Part shown: in pieces, positions 22,093-32,140 of the stretch
How positions within the stretch are numbered: position 1 is the first letter of the stretch
Layout: the number at the start of each line of letters is the position of its first letter
Assembly: GCA_018136815.1 (NCBI GenBank)
Contig: CM030935.1
Location: 4,911,691-4,975,690 of the forward strand
DNA length: 64,000 bases
Source of the DNA: Isochrysis galbana
Taxonomy: Eukaryota; Haptophyta; Isochrysidales; Isochrysidaceae
Direction: 5' to 3'
The notes under the pieces: model-generated
Databases searched by the model: none
The model's input: the letters and a program-made list of their open reading frames with translations, nothing else
Told to the model about the DNA's origin: nothing
Position numbers and translations under genes: made by a program

Positions 22093-22562
22093 CTTGCCGC
22101 TACTTGTTCACCCTATGTTGTGCTATACTTGGGCCATTAGCTGGACAAACACGCCCATACCCCACACCTAGGTTGGGTTTGCTAGGACCAAATGAAGCTG
22201 TTGTCTCTCTGCGGGATCTCTGCCCATCCACGAACCCACCTACCACTACTGCACTACTGCGCGACCCCCTAGCAATAGGGCCGCCAGCATCGCCCGATGT
22301 CCGATGTAGCTGGTACCCGCATTGGGATTGGGCGCGGAACTTCAGGACCTGTTCCTTTTTCCATCCTATGCTGCTCCTCGTCAACAATCGTTAAAAACAT
22401 AGCCAAACCTTGAAAACAAAAAAAATCTTAAAAAACCATAGTTGTTGCGTCAGCTTGCGAGCTCGCAAGGATTTGGAGCTTACACTAATATCAGTACCTT
22501 GTATCAGCTCGCAAGTGGCAAAAACAAAACTGACCTCCTAAAAACAAAACTACCACATCACC
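22093..22562. other. Intergenic, 3' of the dehydrogenase
   Basis: No gene seen. AT content rises after 22380 (A-rich stretch 22400-22440). The region ends at the decayed hAT C-terminus. Confidence 0.5.
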
Positions 22563-22563
22563 C

Positions 22564-23941
22564 TCACTCACCCTCGCCCTCACTGTAGCACCTTACTCTC
22601 CCACTCCTCAAAAGCCTTGATTCCAAAAGAATGTTTGTGTGACATCGAACAAGCCGATCGACTAGGGACGGGCCAGGATTTCGGATTTTTTTTTCGAAAT
22701 TTGGGCTCATTTTCCGAGCGTCGATTTCGTTCGAAATTTCGCGAAATTTGGGCCGTCTAAGGGACATGGACACAATACCAAGGGGGGGACGGGGGTCGAT
22801 GGGCAATAAATATACTACTATTTGGGGGGGGGGGGGGTCGGGAATGACTGGCGCGAAATTCCCGACGCGTGACGCGCGACAAAACCGCGGCTTTTCACGT
22901 ATCCTCCATCATGAGTTGGAGTTGGTGGCTGGTGGAGGGTAAACCACTCTCAGCTTCCAGCTTGGTCGCGAGGTGCCCGTATTTCTTTTGCTTTGTCACC
23001 TAACTTCCGCGTCGTGTGAGCGCGTGTTTTTGTTATTGAAGTGCATGCATGTTTGGAGGCATGCCAATAATTCGTTGTCCGATCAGCTCCAGTGTGCGCA
23101 TTGATGCTTTGGTACAACCAACGTGACACGTGCTGAATGATGACAAGTGAGGCCTGACTCGTGGCTTGTAGTTTGTTTATCAGAGCGTAAATTACAGAAT
23201 CAGAGTAATGTATGTAGTTATGATAGGTAATAGATATCTCACATCTTAATTAATACTTAATACTTAAACTTAACATTAACACTAACACTTCGTATTAATT
23301 ATAATAGTTAACACTAGATATAGCATACAGCGTATCGTCGATCGGCGTACGGCGTAGGCGTAGTTACAGTACATAGTACACGAGTACACGTGTACACGTG
23401 AGCGCAACTCCACAAGTTCACCGCGAAATATTGTCGAAATTTGGGTGGGGAAGCGCGAAATATTGGCGAAATATCGAACGAAATTTGGGCAGGTCTCAAA
23501 CGAAACTCTGGCCTGTCCCTACGATCGACCGTCTTTTGACCGAGTCGATTGCGTTTCTTTGAGTGGATCCACCCCTCGACGGACCATGCGTGTTCGCAGC
23601 CGGATGCCGAACAGTTCATTGCAAGCAAACGCATTGCGGCCCAACTGCAATTGAGATGTGGAAACGGCTGTAAGTAAATCTTCGCCATCTTCTTTGCATG
23701 GAGAGAAGGCGTATTCGTCGGTAAGATCATGTGAGCCACAAGCGAAGCTCACCTCAAATTCGGTTAGATCACCTATGAGCTCCGGGTACGAATGCTCAGC
23801 GGTAAGCCATCTGGCGTAATACATCGCGCACTTCTTTTTTCTCGTCACTAGACAACAACTAAGTTTATACTTGGTTCGCCCATGGGGGGGCACGAGCCCC
23901 CCTCTCTCTCCACTCCTCCCCTGCCGTGGGGGAGGAACCAC
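22564..23941 (-). pseudogene. hAT transposase C-terminal gene, frameshifted and split by another hAT element
   Basis: On the minus strand the frame from 23941 gives HSYPELIGDLTEFEVSFACG and HDLTDEYAFSPC. Reading then shifts frame near 23700 to KMAKIYLQPFPHL, MRLLAMNCSASGCEHAWSV and WIHSKKRNRLGQKTVDR, reaching 23522. The domain resumes at about 22660 with LVDRLVRCHTNILLESRLL. The DNA between (22663-23521) is a separate element with an 8-bp duplication. Compared with the hAT remnant at 2346-2981, all conserved dimerisation blocks are present in the same order, so this was one reading frame before the frameshift and insertion. Confidence 0.8.
22663..23521. mobile_element. Non-autonomous hAT element, 859 bp, with TIRs and 8-bp TSD
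   Basis: The ends are inverted: TAGGGACGGGCCAGG at 22663 and, read inward from 23521, TAGGGACAGGCCAGA. Both are flanked by the direct repeat CGATCGAC (22655-22662 and 23522-23529). TIRs beginning TAGGG/CAGGG and 8-bp duplications are established hAT hallmarks. Inside are AAATTTCG-rich subterminal repeats at both ends, which in hATs are often transposase binding sites. No transposase frame is present. A truncated relative lies inverted at 1255-1806. The insertion split an older hAT gene. Confidence 0.9.
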
Positions 23942-23960
23942 CCATGCAAGCTGCGCTCAT
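23855..23960 (+). mobile_element. LINE 5' end with double hairpin (copy J)
   Basis: Hairpin AACTAAGT-TTAT-ACTTGGTT at 23857-23876, preceded by CA, then CGCCC and ATG at 23882. A second G/C hairpin (GGGGGGC-ACGA-GCCCCCC) starts on the ATG. The predicted start is MGGHEPPSLS, similar to MEGHEPPIS in copy K near 63.67 kb. Homology fades within about 100 bases. Confidence 0.7.
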
Positions 23961-24539
23961 GTTGCGATACAATGAGCGTAGGTGTTGAGGTGTGATTGCT
24001 CTCACGCTGCTTGATGCAAGAAGGAATTGGCTAAGAACTCATAAATTATTATGTCCTTCACCATTATGTAAGTAAGATAGACGATAGATGTCGCGGGTAG
24101 AGGGTACACTTCCCCCTCGTACGTTCCATTTTTAGGTCTTCCCGCGCGACTCCCTCTCCGTCGCCGCGCCCCAGCTCCCTTCTTCCCGTATCGTCCCGTA
24201 TCGGTCCGCCCCCCCTCCCTTCTCCTCTCCTCTTCCCGGCTCCCCCGCGGAAGCCCTCCCCCCTCTCTCCCCTCCCGTCTCTCCCCGAGTGCTTCCTTGA
24301 GTTTCCGGGGCAGACGTGCCCAATGCCTACATGAACGGCGCCCGCCAAGAACGTCCTCTCACCTACCTCACCAAATACAGTACCGGGGGGGGGGGGCTCC
24401 CATTCCCCAAGCCTCCCCCGTCGCCAATCGCCAGCATATGCCATATATTGCCCTAGCGCCAGCGCCAGCGCCCTCTCCCCCCCCCGCCCCCCCTTCACCC
24501 ATCATCTCATCATGATGAGAGCATGTGAGAATGTAGATG
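23961..24539. other. Intergenic, C/T-rich
   Basis: No gene is supported. C-rich tracts lie at 24200-24290 and 24470-24500 and a G-run at 24385-24395. Confidence 0.5.
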
Positions 24540-25095
24540 GAGCGTGTACCCCATCCTGAACCCCAACCCTGACCGTGCCTTGCGCGATCCGCGCTCGTTG
24601 CGCGCATGGCGCATGGCTGCAGCGGTGCTGCATTGCGCAAACAAACAATGCAGCAATGCCCATTGCCCATTGCTGACACAATTCTCCTTCCCACCCCACT
24701 CTTGTGCACCACAGGAACCTACAACTCGGTGCCCTGCCATGGGCCATCCATGGGCCTTCATTCAACGCTTGACTCCCCCTCTCACTCTGCTCGCTCACTC
24801 CCTCTTCCTACTGCATTTAACCCAAGCAGCACAAACCCCCTCGTCGTCCTCTGATGTAGGTTGTTGTAGGCACAAAACATCTCAACATCTCAACATATGA
24901 CCAAACAGAGGGAGGACATGCCCTGAGGTGGCGGCGCTGCCCATGCCTAGCGCATGGGTATAGCGCCCTATCCAGCCATCTCTCCTTCCCCACGGCTCCT
25001 CTCTATCTCTAATAATCTGCTCCTCACCCTCCCATTAGGCCCCCCCGTCTATGAGACCAAAACAGGATCATGGCGTGGGGACTTTCGACGCGCGC
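24540..25095 (+). mobile_element. LINE ORF1-type fragment, decayed
   Basis: The plus strand from about 24680 reads LTQFSFPPHSCAPQEPTTRCPAMG and, after a frame change, NPSSTNPLVVL. This is one degraded copy of the ~61-residue repeat seen twice in the ORF at 35166-35560. The next stretch (24900-25090: ggacatgccctgaggtgg, gcgcatgggtatagcgcc, ctgctcctcaccctcccatt, agaccaaaacaggatcatgg) is the inverted counterpart of 34985-35170. No intact frame remains. Confidence 0.65.
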
Positions 25096-25801
25096 GCCTG
25101 CGCCACCATCCAAATACGAATACGGAGGGTCATATTGAGGCAGTTTCAAATACGGTAAATACGGTCTGTATTTGGCCTTCGTCCAAATACGGTGAATACG
25201 TATTTCCCATCTAGGGCGCGAGCCGCTCACGCGCAGCGATGGCGCGGCAAGGCCGCGGCGGCCCGCCTGCCCCCCCGCCCGTGGGAGCGCCCCCTCCATC
25301 CACATTGCCTCCCCGTCCTCCTCTTCTCACTTCCACTTCTTGTGCTTTGTCCATACACATCAGCACATACATCACATGCTTCTTCAGCAACAAACACCAA
25401 ACACCCATATATATTCCCATATATACATATACCATATACATAACACATAACACCATAAGTTATGCGTTATGCCATAAGTAAGACAACAAACAACAAATAC
25501 ACACAAGCAAACATGACTGACTATGCTGTAAGTCTCAAGATGACATGTTCACAAGCCTCGTCATCTCCTGCATGCTCGTCGTCCGAGCCTTCTCCACTCT
25601 CTTCATCAGTATCCCACTTGCATATATGTCTGGGCGCCAAGCAGCGTCTTGCATGCGCGGCTGCAGGCCGAGTGATTCGTGACAAAAACCAATCTGTCTG
25701 CGGTCATGTGCGATAATCTCGACCGGGCAGCTATCTTAATTTGTCCATACACGGACCAATTTCGTTCTGCTGCCGATGCTGCAGCAGGCTGAGCATATAT
25801 C
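25096..25801. other. Intergenic, AT-richer
   Basis: No gene supported. At 25130-25210 the sequence AAATACGG recurs (about five times with variants). The stretch 25400-25460 is rich in CATATA, and the 3' target duplication of the adjacent LINE starts at 25802. Confidence 0.5.
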
Positions 25802-25819
25802 ATATATATATCATATATA

Positions 25820-28490
25820 AAAAACCTTTTAATATTCTCGCCTCCCCCGTGGCACTGACTCGCATATTCGTAGCCACGCCCCCTTCCCTTCCTCACCCTC
25901 ATTCCCCGCCTTGCGGCAACTCCCCTCGTGCTCTACTTAGGGGCTCGGGATATGTGGGGGGTCCGAGCGGAGCTGTGTGCACTTGTCCTCAGCGGCGTGT
26001 TCTCCGCTGACCGGTAAATGGTCTGACGCGGCTTTGCCCGTAAATAGGTCCGGGCAGGGTCCGTGTTGCTGCCATTGGATAGCATCTATATCTTCGCTAT
26101 GGTATATGCGGTCTATCCTTGTGTGGATGGTGGCTGCCATTCTCGTGTAGCCAACGTTCGGCCCTAGGCGTAGCGTGTGATGTGCGTCTCGGAGTTTGTG
26201 CGCTTTAGTCAGCGCTCTCCATTTTTCCCCGTGCGTGTTGGCATATAGTGCCTCCCCTACTCTTTGGGAGTCGTGCGCGCTGTTTTCTACGCAGTTGAGG
26301 TCTCCGCCTATTACCGTCGGTATAGGGTCTAAGGCGCCTAGTTTTCTATCTAGTTCGGTTATCTGCCTTCCGCGGGGTCCAGGTTGCGCACTGAGGTATA
26401 CCGATATTATTCGGTATCGGGTTTCATCTATGTTTAGCGTTATGGATACGCATCTACCTTCTAGTAAGATTTCTAGGGACTCCGTTCTAGCAGTTATTCG
26501 CTCGGCCGCTTCTCTGATTGCCACCGCGACACCGCTAGCTGGGTCTCCTAGCTCTCCTGGGGCAACAAACCACAGCCAGCCCAACATGGCGGCTGTCCTA
26601 TGTGCCCGGAGGTGCGAGCCGTCCTCGTATGCATGAAGTTCTTGCAGTAGTAGTATGTCTACTTTTGCCTTTCGCGCTTGCGATAGCACGGCGGCTAGCT
26701 TGCCGTTCTTGGTGCCGTTAATGTTGTATGTCGCGATGCGGACAGGTCCTTCACCTGGGTAACCAAGGGTGGAGTCATATGTGAGTCTAGGGCGCCGGGG
26801 CATTATTCTCGCGACGGCAAGTTTGGTGGCCGCAATCGCGTTGGCGAACGCGCACTCTGGGTGGAGGAAAAGGCATGCCGGGCCGTTTAAACAGACGCCC
26901 GGGATCTTCTTGTGTGGATGAAGGTGGCAGCGGATCGTGCACTTGTTGTCGATCCACGCGCCAGGCACGTCGTGCGAGAGATTGCATCGCACACCTCGTT
27001 TGTTCCTGAGGCACAGACCTTGGGTGAAGCGCGCACATTGCTTGGGGGGGCCCTTGCCAAGAGCCTCGTGCGCCGATTTCGGGCGGGGGTTGAGCCTTTG
27101 CGCCTCGTTGCGCTCGCGGCGCTTCGCCGCTTCTTGTTCGCATTCGCATACTCGAATCGAGCTTAGGAGGCCCTTAACCACCTCCGGACGCCAGCCCTTG
27201 CATCCGCGTAGGCTGCCGTGGACCATGAGCTTGTGGGGGGATTGAATGGACTCCGGCATTTTGATCTCCTTGCACGCCCGAATGGCGTAATTCACCGGGA
27301 CTGTCTTGCCTTCTATCTGTAGTAGAAGCTTGCGAGGGAAGTTTCCGTCGAGAAACGAGCCTTGGCCCGCCGAAACGTAAAGATGCCAGCGGGTCGAGTA
27401 GGCCGCCTTGGACACAAAGGTGCCTGCTCCGCCTTCGAGCTTCATGCGCTCTCGGTTGCCTTTCAGAAAGGTTAGCCCAACCTTTTCGATCGCAATAATG
27501 AGCGCGCTGAGATTGATTTGGGCCGCTTGCGCCAGGCCGTCTGCCTCGACGACTAGGTGCGCCGCGACGTCTTGGAGGGCGTTGTAGAGGGCTTTGCGAG
27601 AGGTGGAGCCTTTCTTGTTGATTTTCTCATCAATTGCTTCAACTTTTACGCGGACGGGGATGTCGGTTTGAATGATGCGGAGGGTGGTGTTGTCCCCATA
27701 CATAACGCTCTTTGAATTGCTGAGCGCAGTCCTCGTTCACGGCGATATGCCATGGCCCGCGGATGGACCGGGCCCAGAAGTCCGGCTCCGGGTCGACTCC
27801 TTCGAGCTCCAAGAGGAGCTCTACGATCGCGGCGTAGACGGTGGCGTCCTGGAAAGTGTAGTCTCCCTCCTGGTGAAAGGACAGCTCGTATGTTGCGTCC
27901 GACTCAGTGTAGCCTTGCTCCTCATCTGAGGGCGGCTCCTGAGTGGCAGGGGAGGTCGGGGTATGTGAGGCCATGGGTGGGTCCAATCGAGCGTGTGGCG
28001 GGGGAGTGTGATGTGCGCCCCTAGACGCACCCAAGCAGCTTCCTTTCTGTGTGGTCATGTGTTGTGGTGTTGAGGGGTCAGTGCCATTGTGCGTTCTGCT
28101 GTTGGTTTTGGATTTGTGCCCATAAGGGCCACCCGGTCTCGGGCCGCGCTGCCGGGGCAGCGCGGCCGTCCCTAGGGTGGGAGAGGCCTCTGCCATAAGG
28201 CATGCCTGGTGGCTGTATTGTTCGTCTTGTGTGGTGCTGGTCCTCTGTGTTCTACAGCTTGTGACCCTCCATGGGGAGGGCCAGCATGGCTGCAGTGGTT
28301 GGTGTGGCCGAGGCCACGGGCCGTGCGGCGCGACCGGGGTCGCGCTCACCTGCTCGGCCTCTGCGGGCGGACGCGGTCGCTTCGCCTGCGACAGCTCCAT
28401 GGGTGCCGGGGGGGTCCCCGCGGCGGGGGACCCGAAGGAGAGGTGGGGAGCGGCGGCGCGCTCCATGGCGTCTAACTATAAAGTTAGTTG
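25820..28490 (-). mobile_element. LINE copy B: both ends present, RT region deleted
   Basis: The element is flanked by an exact 18-bp direct repeat, ATATATATATCATATATA, at 25802-25819 and 28491-28508. This fixes both ends. The 5' end on the minus strand is CAACTAACTTTATAGTTAG, containing a hairpin (28472-28487), then ACGCC and ATG at 28466. The 3' end is GCGAGAATATTAAAAGG followed by six T. Inside are ORF1-like sequence, two CCCH fingers and an endonuclease; then the 3' tail (CCCCTAAGTAGAGCACGAGG) follows directly. The reverse transcriptase found in the element at 37-39.7 kb is missing. The repeat is low complexity, but its interrupting C matches too. The element must have moved using another copy's RT, or lost the RT afterwards. 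Confidence 0.85.
25937..28466 (-). pseudogene. LINE polyprotein: ORF1-like region, CCCH fingers, APE-type endonuclease
   Basis: Two overlapping minus-strand frames. The first (28466-27639) starts MERAAAPHLS, is Pro/Gln-rich, and ends after AVNEDCAQQFKERY. The second (27703-25937) resumes at GDNTTLRII. The break lies at TATGTATG (about 27698-27710), where a 4-bp tandem duplication explains the shift, judging by the related KAAYGDK in the copy at the window start. The second frame holds CARFTQGLCLRNKRGVRCNLSH and a second Cys/His cluster, then the endonuclease: IATYNINGT, LLLQELHAY (catalytic Glu), VIGGDLNCV (GDxN) and SDHLPV (SDH). The endonuclease nicks target DNA to prime reverse transcription. 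The frame stops inside the 3' tail at 25937, so no RT is encoded. Confidence 0.85.
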
Positions 28491-28509
28491 ATATATATAT
28501 CATATATAA

Positions 28510-28900
28510 TATAGTAGTATATATATATGTATACACACTATATATCTACTACTACTAATATATTATATAGTATGTGTATACAGCTGTGTATACACTGTGT
28601 ATACAGCCACAGGCTGTATACACAGCGTATAATGTGTATACTCGGGGCCGTCTTGTGTATATGCCATGTAGGATATCCAAGAGATATATATCCGGATATC
28701 TTGGCCTACCTACCCCTAAGTAAAATTCATATTAGAGTATGAGTCAACCGCGCCCCCCATGCTGAACTTAGTATAAACTTATAGTTGGTGTGAGTGGAGT
28801 AAAGAGTAAAATTCACAGTAGAGCGTAGAGTATCGGTTCACCGTCCCCCCCGCTCCCCCCATGCTGAACTGAGTATAAACTTAGTTGGTGTAAGTGGAGT
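28510..28900 (-). repeat. AT-rich spacer with two tandem LINE 5'-hairpin modules (O1, O2)
   Basis: 28510-28640 is TATATA/GTATACAC-rich with imperfect palindromes. Then two units about 100 bases apart share GTGAGTGGAGTAAAGAG-type flanks and a minus-strand module. O2 is AACTAAGT-TTAT-ACTCAGTT (28886-28867) followed by CAGC and ATG at 28862. O1 is a weaker version (28786-28765) with ATG at 28760. Both are followed by GGGGGG. These appear to be stacked 5' ends without bodies. Confidence 0.6.
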
Positions 28901-29549
28901 AAAGAGTAAAATGCACAGTTCCTTTCAAATGCGCTGTCTATCTAGGCGCGCCCCCCCGCGGCGCCGCTCGCGTCAGCGCGCCATAGGCGTCACACCCTCC
29001 CCCCCCTCCCCCTCTCCCCCCCTTCCCCCCCCTCCCCCCTCCCCTCCCCCCCCCTCCCCCCCCTCTTTCTGCGGGAGGCGCGCCATCTCGCACGCGGGGG
29101 GCTGCGGCGGGGGGGCCGCGCGCCGCTTTGTCCCAAGGCCCTCTCTCTCCCTTCCCTCGTCTTCCACAAGGTTTTCCTCCTCTCCGGCGCTCGAGGGCCG
29201 TCCTCCACGCTCCTCCCCCGCCGCGCGCCGCGCGCCCCCCCCCCTCCGCCGCCCCGCCGGCGGCGCCTCGCGCGCGCGCGTGAGGGAGGGGGGGAGAGGG
29301 GGGGGGGGGTCCACTTCCCCCGCGCGAGTGTTTGACCGGCGCACACCGCACCGCGCCGCGCGCCGGGCCCCACGCGCGGGGGGGGGCGGGGGGGGGCCGT
29401 TTTTTCTTTTCGCGCCCGCCCGCGAGGTGCGATCCAGATCTGCGCCTTCTGTCGAAGGTGTCTCGGGAATCTTTCCCCCCCGCGCGCTTGCGACGTTCAA
29501 AAACCTTCGATAGACCTCGCCGTCCGTCGACGTTCTTCCCTCGCGAGAT
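28901..29549. other. Upstream region of the putative plastid protein gene, C/G-rich
   Basis: Long C-runs lie at 28950-29070 and 29235-29250 and G-runs at 29285-29310 and 29380-29395. Pro/Arg-rich frames on both strands come from composition. Promoter and 5' UTR must lie here; no element could be pinpointed. Confidence 0.5.
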
Positions 29550-30413
29550 ATGATGTACCTCACCCTCCTCTGCGCCTCCCCTGCCCTCAACCTCATGGCG
29601 GCCGGCACCGCCCTGCGCACCGCGCCGCCGATGATGCAGATGCAACAGCCGGCTCCGCCGATCGGCGCCCCGCCGGGCATGGACGCGCCCGCGCTCCGTG
29701 GTCGTGTGGTGCCAACCAAGGCGCCCGGTGGCGTTGACGACGTGATCCTCGTGCAGGGTGGTTCCCTCCGTACCTGGTCGTACCGCTCGCCCGCTGTCGA
29801 GCAGGTGCAGGTCGAGCTCACCACCGAGGGCCGCCCGCTTGATGCCGACATCGAGCTCTGGCACGGTCCCGACAACACGCCCGTCAAGATGCGCGTGTAC
29901 AACGAGAACGGCCAGGTCCGCCCCTTCTCCGCGGTCATCGAGACCCCGCGCGGCCCGAACACCGTCGCGATCCGCAACATTGGCCAGCTCGAGTTCCCAT
30001 TCGCGGCCAAGGTCATGGCTGAGCAGGTCGACAAGCCCTCGCCGGAGTGCATTTCCTCCTCGATGACCATCCAGGGTGGTGCCCTCCGCACGTACCCCTT
30101 CGATCCGTCAGTCGACTCTGTCCAGATCCTCCTCAAGACGGACGGTCGCCCGCTCAACGCGCGCATCGAGCTCCTCCAGGGTCCCAACAACAACAAGCAG
30201 GTCATTGAGCTCTACACTGAGGACGGCCTTGACCGGCCTTTCTTCTGCGTCCTCAAGACGCCGGGCTCGGGCAACGTCGTTCGCTGCGTCAACACTGCGC
30301 CGGTTGAGTTCCCCATGACCGCCGCTGTCGTGCCGCGCACCTTCAATCCCGACGTGTCGTCTGATGCTGTGCTCGGCGGCGACGTCGTCATCGGCGGCGA
30401 CCTCGGCTGGTAA
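29550..30413 (+). CDS. Putative plastid-targeted protein with two tandem QGGSLRTW-type domains
   Basis: An unspliced 287-residue protein of unknown function. Residues 1-20 (MMYLTLLCASPALNLMAAG) look like a signal peptide. LRTAPPMMQMQ and a Pro/Ala-rich segment follow, as in transit peptides of complex red-lineage plastids. The mature part has two repeats of about 100 residues. The first is VQGGSLRTWSYRSP, VELTTEGRPLDADIELWHGPD, PVKMRVYNENG, PFSAVIETPRG and NTVAIRN. The second is IQGGALRTYPFDPS, LLKTDGRPLNARIELLQGPN, QVIELYTEDG, PFFCVLKTPGSG and NVVRCVN. Conserved strand patterns suggest two beta-sandwiches from an internal duplication. I recall similar proteins in diatoms and haptophytes but know no function. 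Use of C/G-ending codons is strong, suggesting high expression. Starts: ATGATG at 29550. Confidence 0.75.
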   Translation: MMYLTLLCASPALNLMAAGTALRTAPPMMQMQQPAPPIGAPPGMDAPALRGRVVPTKAPGGVDDVILVQGGSLRTWSYRSPAVEQVQVELTTEGRPLDADIELWHGPDNTPVKMRVYNENGQVRPFSAVIETPRGPNTVAIRNIGQLEFPFAAKVMAEQVDKPSPECISSSMTIQGGALRTYPFDPSVDSVQILLKTDGRPLNARIELLQGPNNNKQVIELYTEDGLDRPFFCVLKTPGSGNVVRCVNTAPVEFPMTAAVVPRTFNPDVSSDAVLGGDVVIGGDLGW

Positions 30414-31599
30414 GCACTTCATGACCGCATGAGGCGCCCTTGACTGACCGACTGTGCTCTCGGAACTTCACATGGCGTCGAGCATGCACTCGAGTTTCTC
30501 AGTCCCTTGAACAACGCTTGAATTCTAGTGTGTCTGATCATGTGCCTGGGTTTAACTTTTGCTTTGCCGTGTGAAAGAGGGACGCGTTGACCCCGCTTTT
30601 GCGCTTCCCTGCACTATTGTTGTCGCCACTTGCCCCCTGCTTACATGTGGATGGTCGAGTTATTTGGTTTGGTAGTAGTTTGAGTGTGTCGCCCCCGTTG
30701 TGAGAGATCCTTTTTCTAATGAATGTGTGAGCCATATGAATTCGAAATATTCTAGCCTCCGCACGGCCCTCGGGTGAAAAATTCCTCGCCGCACATGTTC
30801 CCTCCATCGCTCCCTCATACTCATACCCTAGTTGTCACGTCAGGCCTGACGTCACTGTCGTCAGGTAGGTGTCAGGTCAGTTGAACCTGACGGTGACCGT
30901 CAGACGTCTCGTCATATGGCTGACCGATCTACGATTAAAATATTAGAAAGGAATATATAAAAGGTACAAGTTGTCAAAAAATGAGTGACTGGTACCGATA
31001 CCAGTATCCTTACCAACACATGTCCGAGCAGTCGCCTCGAACGCGTGCCACGTGCCACGTTCAACTTCAACTTAACCTGTGCCGCGACGCACTGTGCCAC
31101 TGTAGCGTGCGTAAGATCTAAATGGTCGAATTTTGCACTATATAGCTTATGTTTTTATAAACATTAATTGGACCTGACGTCAGGTCTGACGTCACTGGTG
31201 TCAGGTTGTGTCAGGTCCCGTGGACATGACACCTGACGATAGGTTTGACAACCGGGACTCATACGGCGACATCAAGATCAAGGAGGAAGGGTTGTTAGTG
31301 TTAGGGGCGAGCGGCGTGTTCCGGTCCCTGGCGCAAGAAAATTCCGCAACTGGGGAGATGAGCCCCTGCACTGAGCCACTGGCCGACGCTGCACACAGAC
31401 GCCGGTGAAGGCGCGGGTGAAGACGTCCCCGCGCTCCCCGCAGGCTCTGCAGAGAGACGGGAAAAACAAAAAGCACCAGTGCCAGTGCGCGACCGGGGAC
31501 ACCCGGTAGAATAAAAAAAGGGGGGGGGGGGTTCGGGGAAGAGAGGGCGGGGGAAGGGGGGAGGAGCGATCTGGGGAGGGGGGGCGTTAAAGGAAGAAG
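30414..31599. repeat. Intergenic with a directly repeated TGACGTCA-containing block
   Basis: The segment GTCAGGCCTGACGTCACTG plus GTCAGGTAGGTGTCAGG (about 30838-30880) recurs at about 31173-31212 as GTCAGGTCTGACGTCACTG plus GTCAGGTTGTGTCAGG. Both contain nested palindromes (TGACGTCA, CAGGCCTG). The copies are direct repeats 335 bp apart, around an AT-rich interior. They could be solo ends of an unknown element. No gene is seen elsewhere in the interval. Confidence 0.55.
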
Positions 31600-32056
<457 letters not shown>

Positions 32057-32140
32057 AGAAACAACCTACTTTATAAGAGAGAGCCCCAAGGGCGGGATTT
32101 CCTCCCTCTTCCCTCCCCTCCCGCCCCCTCTCCCCTCCCC

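Noticed and set aside
28911..30205. Long Arg/Gly/Pro-rich frames on both strands around 29 kb
   Set aside because: Shadow frames of the putative plastid gene and of its G/C-run promoter.
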